Positions 28,655 to 39,473 of a DNA stretch of 64,000 nucleotides are shown one piece after another. The stretch covers positions 434,001 to 498,000 of the forward strand of contig KQ964261.1 of assembly GCA_001566295.1 (NCBI GenBank), given 5' to 3'. The notes below the pieces were generated by a model. That model was not told the DNA's origin. It searched no databases and worked only from the letters and a program-made list of their open reading frames with translations. This DNA is from Microdochium bolleyi. Taxonomy: Eukaryota; Ascomycota; Sordariomycetes; Xylariales; Microdochiaceae. Position 1 is the first letter of the stretch, and every line of letters starts with the position of its first letter. The position numbers were made by a program, and so were the translations under genes.

Positions 28655-30439
28655 ATGCCTGCGTATGTTATGCTATAGCGCCTCCACTAATACTTCGTCG
28701 ACGCGTCCTGTGCTAAACATACACCACAGCCCTGGTGAACAGCACAACGGCATCGCCAACCCGTTCGAGGAGGCGAAGCCACGCATCTCTACCTATACCG
28801 CGACCGAGATCGCTACGCTGCAGGCCCGCCTGGAGAAACAGCTCGGCCCGGAGTACCTGTCGTCCCGCAGTGGCCCTTCGGGCCAGAAGGTGCACTATAT
28901 CGCGGCCGAGAAGTGCATCGCGCTCGCCAACGAGGTTTTTGGGTTCAATGGGTGGTCTTCTAGCATCCAGAACATCCAGGTCGACTTTGTCGACGAGAAC
29001 CCGCAGACCCTCAAGATCTCGCTAGGCCTGTCGGTCATTGTCCGCATCACGCTACGCGACGGCACATACCACGAGGATATCGGGTACGGGCACATCGAGA
29101 ACTGCAAGGGAAAAGCCGCGGCGTTCGAGAAGGCCAAGAAGGAGGGGACCACCGATGCGCTGAAGCGAGCGTTGAGGAACTTTGGCAACGTGCTGGGAAA
29201 CTGCATCTACGACAAAGACTACCTGGCCAAGGTCACCAAGATCAAGGTCGGCCCGACAAGGTTCGACGAGGGCAACTTGCACCGACATTCGGACTTTACG
29301 GAGAAGAAGCCTAGCCTGCCGGCGGTGAGGGCACCACAACTCAGGCATGAGGAGGACGCTGGTCGGCAGGGAGCTGCTGCTGCTGCAGGCGTGGGCGGCG
29401 CATCTGCCACTGGTGGGTTCGATTCTGATGGCATAGACTGGACGGATGCTGATATCTTGGATGTGTAGGGACTATGAATGCCGCGCTTGACGAAGAGGAG
29501 TTTGATGATTTCGACATGGCGGATTTCGGTGTGACCGAGGACGGACATCCAGATGAGGTCATGCTACCGGCATCAAATGCCAGCAATATTAATGATACTC
29601 CAGCCGGCCGACGGCCACCGCCAATGACCAACAATGGAAACCAAATGCAGCCACCAACCAGACCGCCGATGAGGAATGGAGCGAATGGTCCGCCACCACG
29701 AGCGCCCCAGACGCCGAATCAGGCACAGGCACGACCGCAAGCTGCGGCACAGCAGAACCGACCAGGCCCACCAGCACAGAACCAAGCGCAAAGATCCCAG
29801 GCACAGGCGGCTCAGCGACCAGGGCCAGGAACGTCGGCAGCACCACCGCATCAACCACAACAAGTCCCTTCCGTTGCTGCCGGAGTGCCTGCTCCTGGCG
29901 CTCCTTCGGAGCCAGTAGCTTTTTTCTCCGCGCGGTCGGTGGTGCCACTTGCTGAAGACGCCCCGCCAGGCACGGCGGTTGTAGCAGCACAAGGCGCCAG
30001 ACTTTTCGATGCGAAGTTAGAAAGCCCGTCGATCCGCAAAACTCCCGGTATAGACCACAACAAATCTCGACCGCTTGCACGAAATGGACAACATGTGGCC
30101 CCCGCAAAAGCCGACGACGACAAGGAGGCGCCAGCGAGCCCTCTGATCGGTGCGGGACGTGGTGGACCGAGTCGACCGATCGGTGCAGCTAATCCGACTC
30201 TTAGTCAGGCTCGGCAGATTGGTGCGCCCATGATGGGCGGCAGTCCGATGGGCAACAGGAATCAGTACAGGCCACCAACTATCAAAAGGTCTGCGCCAGC
30301 GATCGCCGGCGATGGTGTATCAGCCGGCGGCGGAGGAGTGGGTGTGGCCCGGCAAGCTCTGACGGATGTTTCCAACCACGGCAATATCAACGACCTTGGT
30401 GCCACGGGTAACGATCCAAAGAGACAGAAGATGGGCTAG
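28655..30439 (+). CDS. RAD52: Rad52 recombination mediator
   Basis: I read three exons: 28655-28662, 28730-29412 and 29469-30439, giving 553 residues. Exon 1 encodes only MPA (8 nt); intron 1 (67 nt, GTATGT, branch GCTAAAC, CACAG) joins to PGEQHNGIANPFEE, the usual fungal start. Residues 15-190 are the conserved annealing and DNA-binding domain (KVHYIAAEKCIALANEVFGFNGW ... GYGHIENCKGKAAAFEKAKKEGTTDALKRALRNFGNVLGNCIYDKDY). The rest is disordered: acidic EEEFDDFDMADFG, a long Gln/Pro/Ala-rich linker and a C-terminal part expected to contact Rad51. Rad52 loads Rad51 on RPA-coated DNA and anneals single strands. Intron 2 (56 nt, GTGGGT to TAG) is needed to join the frames; unspliced, translation ends at that TAG after 17 extra residues. 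Domain identity is certain, intron 2 is not. Confidence 0.9.
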
Positions 30440-33400
30440 ATGCGGTTGCGGTGACGCCAACGAAAGCGTTTCACATGCTGGACATAGACACGTTTGAGCA
30501 TGTTTGAAGATGCCGTGGTTAGAGGACAGATGAGAAACGTCCTCTTAGGAATTTGCAGTAGTGGTCGCGTCGTTGCTTTACTCGATGGGTGCATTTTACA
30601 TTGGCACGGCGCATTGGCGTTCTTCGACCTTCGTCGGGACTCTGTGTTGATAGAGACAAGATGGTCTCTACATGGCGACTGGAGTTTAAGGTAGCTACAC
30701 GTACTTAGCAACATAGTCTTGCAGGGGAGGTTCAATCAATGGCTGCGTCTTTCTGAAGTTTTCAAGCAGCTCGCGGGCGGCAGAGGAGAGGGCTAGAACG
30801 ATAGAGTCAATCACTCGAGGTCGCCCTGGGAGTCTTCGAATTTTATATCTTACATGAAATTAGCCGGGGCTATCCAATCACAGGCCTTCGTAGAGAAGGT
30901 GCTCTCTCCCATAGTATGAGGGTAGTGAGTAGAACCGGAGCTGCCTCTCGACTGCCGGCATCGTGGGTGCGCCATGATATGATGAACGTGAGCTGCCAGT
31001 AATTTTTACAGCCAAATGTAGTCTCCACGAAGTGCTCCCTTGGAGGGCGATGTGATGATTTTACGTAGTCTTGCCAATATACCCTACCTATCCGAGCATC
31101 TCGATAATGTTCAGAGCCTACTTTCTCGCTTTTGCGGTGAGACCCTGTTCACCAGTGCCCTTTCTTCATGTGATATGCAAGTCTAATCACGATATCAGGC
31201 AAGACCAAGCTCGAAACCAAGAGCTATGCCTTACCTCCGCGGACAAGCTCTCGCAAGCTGCCACCTGCAATAATTGCTTGAGTGCGGCGCGATCTTGAGA
31301 GGTCACGAGGCAGAAATATGATGGCCGGTGAAAGTTCTTCTGGAGATCTCATCGATCACGAGAGTCAAAATTGCGCATAACCTGTTCCCGGCCAAGGAGA
31401 ACAGCACAGGGTTTGGAAAAACCGATTCTGCATGGTGACCAGAACGAAGTAGCTGTCAAAGGGATAAACCTCAGAACATCTAGTCACCATATTTAGTACT
31501 CTCAGCGAGCCCTGGAGCAGAGTAGCCAGGAGCTTGTTGATATGACATGTCCCGAGAGCACGGACTCGGCGCGAAGAGTGTACTTGCGATTTGCTCTCCC
31601 GGGATTCTGGGAATGATGACCACATGTATGAGCAAGCATGAGTACAGCTACCAGGTCTCCTCTGCGAGGATACAGTATGCCCGCCCCATGACTACCACTG
31701 CTCCCCCCCGGTCCCTGGTTTATTCACCGGTGGGCGGGCCACGGACCACAGCGTTGCTATTTGCAAACGCCGCCGAGTCGGTTCTCGACTGACTCTTGAG
31801 TGAACCTGCCCCGTGTGTAATTGTCGTTGTCGTGCTGGTGGCGTTTCAGGTCCACCGCAAAGCTGGCAGCTTGATGTCGGACGATTATTTGGCTGCTTCC
31901 AAGGCATGCATATGTGGGTTGGAATGGTGATAATAGGTTTCAAGGCCGTGATCTTCGCATTGTGGTGTGGATGATCAGGCGGCTGCATTCACGTAGTAGT
32001 GACGACTAGAAACCAACGTGATTGTCATCATGTTGGAGATGGATCGTCAACGAAGTTGTCATGTTAATCGATTTCTATTGTAGTATGTATCAATCGGTAA
32101 CCTCTTATCCCCTGATCGTAACCGATCCTGCAGGCCATCAGACAGCAAAACCAGCCTCTATCCCTACCTTTCTGCATCGCGAAGTATCCTCAGTTCGAGT
32201 AGCCTTCAGTGAGTTCAAACTCCCGAAAACGCCCTGCTGCTGCGAGAGTGGTGAGGCAAGCAACCCCCCTTGATGCTTGGCTCGGCCCTGCAAGATCTGT
32301 CCCCCATAACAAGGTCCTCTGGAAGAGCAAACAATACCAGATCCCACCGACCAGGGGCAGCCTGGTCAGCCTACAGCTGTCAACACGAAACGCGCGCAGA
32401 TCAACACAAGCCGAAGTCGGGTGTCCCGTTGGGCTGGTCTGGGTCACGACGTGGTCGAAGCTCCCGCCGAAGACAGAGAGCTCCAGGGGCTCCGCATGGC
32501 TTACGTCGCCCTGAGGAGTATGCCGTCCCGATTACGGGGGGGTTACTGCAATGAGTAGGGGATGTTGGGAGACAGGAAGCAAGGGGCAGCCGATCGCCGG
32601 CATGCCGTCGAAACGGTGCACACACCCTCCAAACCGTGGAGAAGCAAGGGGAGCTCGTGGAAGCTATAGCCACGTTCTCCCCAATGCTTTGATCTGCCAA
32701 TGGCAGCCACAGATCTGGAAGCGTCAAGTGTGAAGAGATCCTATATTTATCTGTCAAAGAGCATGTCCAGGGGCTCCTGGCTTCACGTTCGATAGTGTCC
32801 TGCAAAGACCAATGTCATGGGCTACGGCCTGTCGAATTACATGGACTGGGACTCTTGAACAGGTCAATGCATGTAGCCAAGAGAGTGTCAGGCGAGGTTT
32901 GTTGATTTTTCATCCGGTACCGGTTCCTCGAGTAGTTGTTGACACTCTGCGTGAAGGTTAGCAGTTTCAGGAGTCGAGGAAGTCTTTTTGGCGAGTGGCA
33001 AGTCGGAAATGCCGTGCAAGCAGAAGAAAATCCTCAGCAGGTGACCACATCCTCCAATTTATCATGACCCGCATTTCATTAGAATCAACTTGCCTACGCA
33101 TTCGAGTGATGAGTCTGCCCGGCAATGTGAAGGGGCAAAGTTGGCCGTGCTCCGGAACTCGGGGATGCCACATCTCAGAGGCAGCTCGTGGTTTCTTTTT
33201 CAAACAAGAGTAGCGTTCATGCGAGGCTCAAGTTGGTTGTCGACACAGCTCCAGGCCCGACCAGAGGGCTGCGGCCTGCAGGCATGTTCCTGGCAGGTTG
33301 GCAGCCCTGGGCAAACAACGCGGCAGCTTCGTGCAGCAGACAGCCAACTCGACCATGAGTTTCTCGCTCCCCCACCTGGAAACTCGCCGACCAACTTCTG

Positions 33401-33654
33401 CAGAGCAAACTATGGCCCCGTGTCCCGTCTAATCGTTCCCAAAACACGAGCCTCGAGCTCTTCCGATCACGCGGCCCAAAACTATGAAACACTGCTCTTT
33501 GTTTCTCCTTGTGGGAGTCTCCGGTGGCCATACGACACAACACTCTCTCTTGGTTTCGCAACTTATACAGTCCTATCATCACCATCGAGAACCACCTCAC
33601 GGCATGAGCACCTAATCAAGTCGGAAGTCCAGGACATCCGAAAAACTAACAACA
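30440..33654. other. 3.2-kb stretch with no supported gene
   Basis: No ORF above 140 codons on either strand and none with domain-like sequence. The last 200 bp before 33655 look like the leader of the ankyrin-like gene. A short two-exon reading around 31107-31298 is possible on splice signals but encodes nothing recognisable, so I leave it uncalled. Confidence 0.5.
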
Positions 33655-35424
33655 ATGGCGGCAAACCTGCGGAGGCTTAACCACCAGCCAGCCCGCAGAC
33701 TCAGCGACATCCCAAAAGACAAGTTTTGGAACTACGTGCTCTACATATGCCACGTCGGAGACCTGTCCTTGCTGGAAAAGCTTCTGAGTCAGTATCGCGA
33801 CCAACCTGTTCGACTCACGTTCGCTGAGAGCATCAGAACTGTATCTTCCTCCAACTCCACAACAGACTTCTCAGAGAACCCAGGGCAGCAATCGTCTCCG
33901 GAGTTGAAACCCAACAGCGAGGCTTACGACGGCGACATCGACGAAGGCTACCAGAGTCAGCAGTCTCCGCCCATGAGACTACCAAGGATCCCAACACGGA
34001 CTAGCTCTCTCAGCCGGAGACGGCGTCTTCAGAAAGCGACAGCGGACCACTCAACAGCGTCATCATCGTCGCCTCCCTGTCTTCTGAATGCCATGCTCCA
34101 GGCTGCGGTACTCGGCTCACAGGTCGACATCGTAGACTACCTGATCACCGAGTTCCGTTCATTTCTCTCCATCGACGATGCTGTGATGTACGCCATACTG
34201 CTGGCAGCAGATGTCAAGATTCTAAGGACACTGCAGAGCCATTATCCCCGAGTCGTCAACTACCAGTTCCAGCCACTGCCAGAGTCCAGCCCGGTTGAGT
34301 GTAGGTACGGGCATTGTGTACCGGTGCAAAGCACAACGACATCTCTGCTCGAAGAGGCGATGCTTCGAAGCCACCTCAACCCAGCCTACCACGACTTTGC
34401 TCTGTTTCTCATCGAAAGCGGAGCGTCCATCGGCGGCCAAAACATCACGGCATACGGGGTCATGTACCTTGCAGTACAAACAATGCAACCTCCAATAGTT
34501 ATCGAGGCCTGTATCAAACGCGGCGTGGCCAGAGTATCTACGGCAAGCATCGGCCTTGCTGTGCAACAGAACGATCAAGAGACACTAAAGACTATGTTCG
34601 CCAACAACCGGCCGACACGAGAAGAGGTTTCAGACAAGGAGATAATGCAGCTGGCGGCCGACGCCTCAGCGCAGTGCCAGGTCATGCCCAAGTGTGTCAG
34701 AATGCTCAGGGAGTATATCCTTGCACGGCAGATTCAGAGCCGGACTCATACCAAGAGGAGAAGGATAAGCAGCTGCCGGCCGATCTCTATCTCGTCGCAG
34801 TCTGTGGGGACCTCGGCTATCCCTGAAGTAGCAGAGCTCGAGTGCCCGGCGTCAACATTCTCTATAGAGGATGACATGAACTGCCCCTGGACGGCCTTGC
34901 CACCACCTTCGTATGGTGAAGTCTACCCAGAGGCCTCGGACGCTATAAGCCCGTCTGATCTGAAGGGTTGCAACACCGAGCCAAGCGACACCGATTCAGA
35001 CAACACGGCAGCAAAAAAAACCGAACAACGTGAAGGGCCAACCGAGCACTCGTGGTTTCGGAGGAAGCGAAGATCACAGTCCCAGGGCAGTCTCGCCACG
35101 GAGCCGTTACGAGCCCCTTCGAGCGTGGTACCGACTTCCCCGGATCAGTCATGGTACGAGGAGGCTACCCCGATCAAAGAGTCACCGTGTGAGGAAACCC
35201 AGAACGACACAGAGTGGCCAATCAGACCGGCCCAAGAACGAAGTGCCACCTCTATGTCCTCCCCCATAACGAAGTGGGACAGGAGCAAAATGGCGTCGAC
35301 GACCACGGTGCACATTGTGCAAAACCAGATGCGGAGGACGCGGATGAAGGCCTCCATGCGGCGGGACTCGCTACTCAAGGAGGCTGCAGAGACCTTGCGG
35401 AAGTCGCTCTCAAGTTTCTTCTAG
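33655..35424 (+). CDS. unidentified protein with ankyrin-like helical repeats
   Basis: An intronless 589-residue frame from ATG at 33655 (AACAATGGC, good context). Residues 15-45 (DKFWNYVLYICHVGDLSLLEKLL), 140-175 (LLNAMLQAAVLGSQVDIVDYLI) and 235-320 (FALFLIESGASIGGQNITAYGVMYLAV ... IGLAVQQNDQETLKTMFANN) read as degenerate ankyrin repeats: paired helices with a G-[ASD]-x-[DS] turn. Between the first two lies a Ser-rich disordered insert. Residues 355-560 are disordered, with basic clusters (TKRRRISS, WFRRKRRSQ), and the end is a basic amphipathic helix (RRTRMKASMRRDSLLKEAAETLRKSL). There is no signal peptide or membrane helix. The basic patches suggest a nuclear protein. Function is unknown to me. 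Confidence 0.7.
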   Translation: MAANLRRLNHQPARRLSDIPKDKFWNYVLYICHVGDLSLLEKLLSQYRDQPVRLTFAESIRTVSSSNSTTDFSENPGQQSSPELKPNSEAYDGDIDEGYQSQQSPPMRLPRIPTRTSSLSRRRRLQKATADHSTASSSSPPCLLNAMLQAAVLGSQVDIVDYLITEFRSFLSIDDAVMYAILLAADVKILRTLQSHYPRVVNYQFQPLPESSPVECRYGHCVPVQSTTTSLLEEAMLRSHLNPAYHDFALFLIESGASIGGQNITAYGVMYLAVQTMQPPIVIEACIKRGVARVSTASIGLAVQQNDQETLKTMFANNRPTREEVSDKEIMQLAADASAQCQVMPKCVRMLREYILARQIQSRTHTKRRRISSCRPISISSQSVGTSAIPEVAELECPASTFSIEDDMNCPWTALPPPSYGEVYPEASDAISPSDLKGCNTEPSDTDSDNTAAKKTEQREGPTEHSWFRRKRRSQSQGSLATEPLRAPSSVVPTSPDQSWYEEATPIKESPCEETQNDTEWPIRPAQERSATSMSSPITKWDRSKMASTTTVHIVQNQMRRTRMKASMRRDSLLKEAAETLRKSLSSFF

Positions 35425-37963
35425 GTTTGGACATCGGGACATCATGGATTGCATCCTCACTGCAGTGGAACTGGGAAGGCGGGTCATACTGGTTCACAAG
35501 GGCTGCTGGCAGCTCTTATCTCCTTTTGTTCTCACGTTATGGCAGATCAAGCACTCGCAACTTATACCCAGTCACCACGACACTCCTTTTAGTTTAGTCA
35601 TTGATACAACTGAAGTATAGCTATTTCACGTTCCTTGGACGCATCACAGTAGTTTAAACAGCCAATCCCAGCGGAGGATGATGTAGTGACCCGACTGGAC
35701 CCTGAGCCATCATATTTCACCAGTCGAGAACAACATGACGTGTTGTCTGTAAGGTACCGTTGAGGCCAGCTTCGGGCCTCAACAGCGCTTCGTGGCCCTC
35801 GCATATCACGTCCTACCTACAGCAAGCCCAATCCTCAACAACGCAACAATCCCAGACCGCCAACACAAGCCCACACCCTCATATCATTTCTCTCCGATAT
35901 GCGGTGCCATGCTCCCACGGCATGCTGCCCACCTCGGGCTATACTTTCCCCTGCATGTGCCGCTCGCTTGGCCCCATCCTCCCCCTATTCCCCCGCACGC
36001 TTACACGACATCAACGACCGTCTTTTCCACTGCTACCCCTCGATTCTATATCTTTTGACTGTTCACTTCTGGGTGGTGGTCGTCGTCGTTCCCCTCCACA
36101 CCGGTGTCTGTCGAGGCCCCTCTCTTCCTCCTGTCCGTCCATGCGTCCAGGATCAACACCTCTCTCTCTCTCTCGCACTGCATGTACATGTGTCACCGTC
36201 AACGTACATGCCCCCCACACCCACCTTCCCGCTTCCCACGTCCTCGACACGGCGCTGCGCGTAACCGGCGCGGGCGTCGGGCAGACGAGCAGCGGCGGGG
36301 AAGCCAGGCTGTCACTGCCCCGGATGTCGTGGCGTGGTGTACAGATGTGCAGAAACACACACACACACACACAAGTCGGAGGGAAATGTGGTGGAAGCGG
36401 CGAGGCGCATGCTGTCAGATTTTTGACCGTCCTCCTCCTTCCTTTAATTCCATGAGAATTGATACCTACAGATGCCGTGGCTGAAATCAAAGGGTCCTCT
36501 TTAACGAGAACAGCCTTGCACAGTCCACAATGGCCGCGGTCTCGGGTCTTACCTCTCCTTTGATGTTGCCATGATTGGTAAAGTCGGCGCTGCCTTTCCA
36601 AGATGGTGATGCGCAAACTACTAGGTTTTGGACGTGCGGCGGAGTCTTCTTGTGCATTATGTGGATGAGGAGGCAGGGCAGCGTGATGTATCCTTTAGTT
36701 GTCCGTCGAAAGAGAGCTTTGCTATGGAGTAGTTTTCGTGGTGCGCTTCAGCACGGCCACGCTTCACTCCGGACAACGCGCGATGTGCAGGAATGCCTCT
36801 GAACTGGATGGCCTATCCAGAGTGAGGCAACTTTTGCGCCTGAAACAATTTGATTCTAGCACCTGTGTGTCTAGTGATGCATTCTACACCTAAAATCGCC
36901 GTCCTATCATACCATTGTGACCTTTCACTTGCCATGCGACGCCTGTCCAGCCCGGTAAGCGATCTTTGGTGAGGGAAATGAATATCGACATGCACACATG
37001 ATTATCCCGTGGGGGCGACCCAGCTCACCCGAAAACAAAGGAGATAAAAGAAAGAAGGAGAAATAGAACAGGAACTGCCGCTCTAGTAGCCTCGACAGGT
37101 ACTCAAGAAAGGGAGTTCCTTTCGCTTTTCTGAGAGCCATTTTTCTGCTTTACCACAGCGCCCGGAGACCTAGGTCCATGGCGGCTGCTGCCCATCCGGG
37201 TCAGAGTCCAATGCTGGCTGGGGATATCTTCTTGTCGGATGTGCGAGTCCTTCGAAAGTACTGTTGTCTTTGCTGGAAGCCCCTGGCCATGCTTGTGGAC
37301 GGCTCTCTGCCTGACATCGGATCTGGTCCCGGAAGAGGTGAGAGGGACCCTGGCGCTCTTTGTTTCAAACGTCAATCAAGTGTATATATGCATTGGCTGG
37401 TGGAACCAGGCCATGCGACGATGTGTCGCACAGCATCATGCCAGAAGCAGATCCCCGTGCGCCTCCGCTTCAAACAGAGTGGTGGATGTGCGGCTCCTCT
37501 CGATGCTTTCCGACTTTCGTCATCAACGTCGGATCGGATAATGGGCGAATCGAGGTTGCAGTCCACGAGGAATGACAACAGAGACGTAGGTGCGACGATA
37601 ACGCGATGACCAGGGCGCACGCAGTACCCCCCACACAGAATAATGAAGGGACAGAAGCAAAAAGGGACTGGAGGAATTGGCGCCCGCGGCGTCAAAGTGT
37701 TGGATGCAGCAAAAATGTCGGGAGTAGCGGTGACTCTAATTACTGATCGGGCATCATTGCTGCTGCGAATGAGTGTAGCCTATCCGACAACGTAGGACTC
37801 TTCTTGTGTGAACCAGACGTGAGGCTAGAGGGCGATTGCCCGGCCGGTCAAGTCAGGGACTGGGGTTGTCGAGGCGGTCGAGGCCGAGAATGACGCTGTG
37901 TAACACCGCAATCGGGATGATGCATGAGAGCTTGGACATGCCGCGATGCCCGTTGGGAGTTTT
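35425..37963. other. 2.5-kb intergenic region with simple repeats
   Basis: The region contains a (TC)7 run at 36161-36174 and an (AC) run at 36355-36373 inside a pyrimidine-rich plus strand. The 231-codon ORF at 35760 and the opposing 201-codon ORF at 36011 come from this biased composition and show no protein-like features. The right half is the 3' flank of the Zn2Cys6 gene. I support no gene here. Confidence 0.5.
36355..36373. repeat. (AC)n microsatellite
   Basis: Nineteen bases of uninterrupted AC alternation in intergenic DNA. A (TC)7 run lies 180 bp upstream. Confidence 0.9.
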
Positions 37964-39473
37964 CTAGGCAGTACCCCTGAGTCCGCTGCCAATCGCTCTC
38001 GTGTCATACATTGATTGCAGCTGCGAGTGACTGCCGCCACCGTTGGTATTGCTGCTGTCGTGAGCACCGCTGCGGCCAGGTAGAACTGCAGCAGAGCCGC
38101 GAGTCGAGCCTGCAGCGGAGGAAGTCGTGGATGAAGACGGCGGCAAGGTATACGGGCTTGCCAGTGCAGATGCGTGGTGGGGGTCGGACGGATAGATGCT
38201 TGTGCCGCAGCCGGAGAGTGACTCTCGCCTCGATGACGCCCGACTGGCTGGCTGATAGCTGTATGAGTCGACAGCATAGATGGAATCTACCGCATCGGGC
38301 TGGACCATGCCCCTCTGGATGGTCTCAGTGGACGGAAGGTTCGCCTGCACCGCCGTATAACCAAGCGGAGACTCATAATCATCGCCGGTGTAGCCGTCGG
38401 ACATGGTCGCCGAGGAAGTGGCCGTGTTTGCTTTGGAAGCATATTCACTTGCTGTGCGAGTGCCGCCAGAGCCTTCAGCAGCGCTGGGAAGCAAGGCTCG
38501 ATCCGATGGGACCACACGGTCAGACGTGCTGGGAAGTGAAGCTGACATGCTCGACAACGCAAAGCTGGATGTGTCCTGGGCAGCTGGGCGGTGCACAAGG
38601 CTGCCATACTTGTAGCTTGAGACCTCCTGGTCCACATACATAGGCCTCGTCGAGCTATAGCCTGAGTAGCTGGGCACCATTGGTACCGTATCTTGGCCCA
38701 CGACCTGGTAGGAGCCATAGCTAGCATATTCAACGCCGTCATCGGGATACGTCGTCGAGGCGGACCACGGGGCCATAGCCGGCGAGTAGTAATTTCCACG
38801 GCCGTAAGCAAATGCCGATTGCCTATAAGGATTCATCAAGTCTGTCGAGGCGTCGGTTCCATAGCTGGACATGGTCCCGGCCGGTGAGATCGTGCGAGAC
38901 TGGTATGCGCGAGCAGTGTCGGGGTTGTAGCTGTAGTAGCCATTGTCCTTGAGTTGTGTCTCGGTTGAGTGGACCTGGAGGATGGGACGGAAGTATGTTA
39001 GCAACCACTGCGATTGAGCTGGCACGCCATCTTGACCTTCTCACCCGAAGGAACATGCAAGGCTCGTAGCTTGCATTCTTGCAGTTCGTGCAAGCTCCGC
39101 CGTTGCCCGGATCACCACTGCATCTTATCTTGCGCTTGCGACAGCGGCTGCACTAAGCCATCGTGTTAGACTGTTGACTTCCACATGGACTGCGCGGGGC
39201 ATGATGGCTTGCTGAGTAAGGAAATGTGACTACGGGTGGTATTCGTCGCGAATCCATGCCGGATGTCAGTAGTGGTGTGCGTAGGGTGCTTACTGCAACG
39301 GCGATGCGCTTCCGCGGCGCTGTGCTCTCGGACTCTGCTTCCCGTTCCGACATTGTGGTTGTTCGCAGACCCGGCGAAAGATGGCGATCCTGGTACGAGA
39401 AATACGGAGGAGATCTTGTGGGCATATATAGCTTGCTAGCGTCCGTAGAAGCGTATGAAGTTGGATGGACCAT
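37964..39473 (-). CDS. Zn2Cys6 transcription factor
   Basis: Three exons on the minus strand, 39473-39294, 39152-39045 and 38974-37964, encode 432 residues. Intron 1 (141 nt, GTAAGC, TCTAAC, TTAG) and intron 2 (70 nt, GTGAGA, GCTAAC, CCAG) are both phase 0. Exon 2 is exactly the binuclear cluster: C61, C64, C71, C81, C84 and C92 in C-x2-C-x6-C-x9-C-x2-C-x7-C, preceded by a basic RKRIAVA and ending CMFLR. The rest is Ser/Tyr-rich and disordered (YYSYNPDTARAYQSR, many SxxY and PSS stretches). It has no 'fungal-specific transcription factor' middle domain, so it is a short member of the class. It should bind CGG-type half sites. Targets and pathway cannot be told; no metabolic cluster is adjacent. 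Confidence 0.9.

Noticed and set aside
31107..31298. Possible two-exon micro-gene (MFRAYFLAFA plus a second exon)
   Set aside because: The splice signals are acceptable but the encoded peptide is short, has no recognisable family, and both continuation frames are equally plausible.
35760..36455. 231-codon Ser/Pro-rich plus-strand ORF
   Set aside because: It has no ATG at its start, its composition is set by CT/CA-rich simple sequence, and no splice model joins it to a gene.
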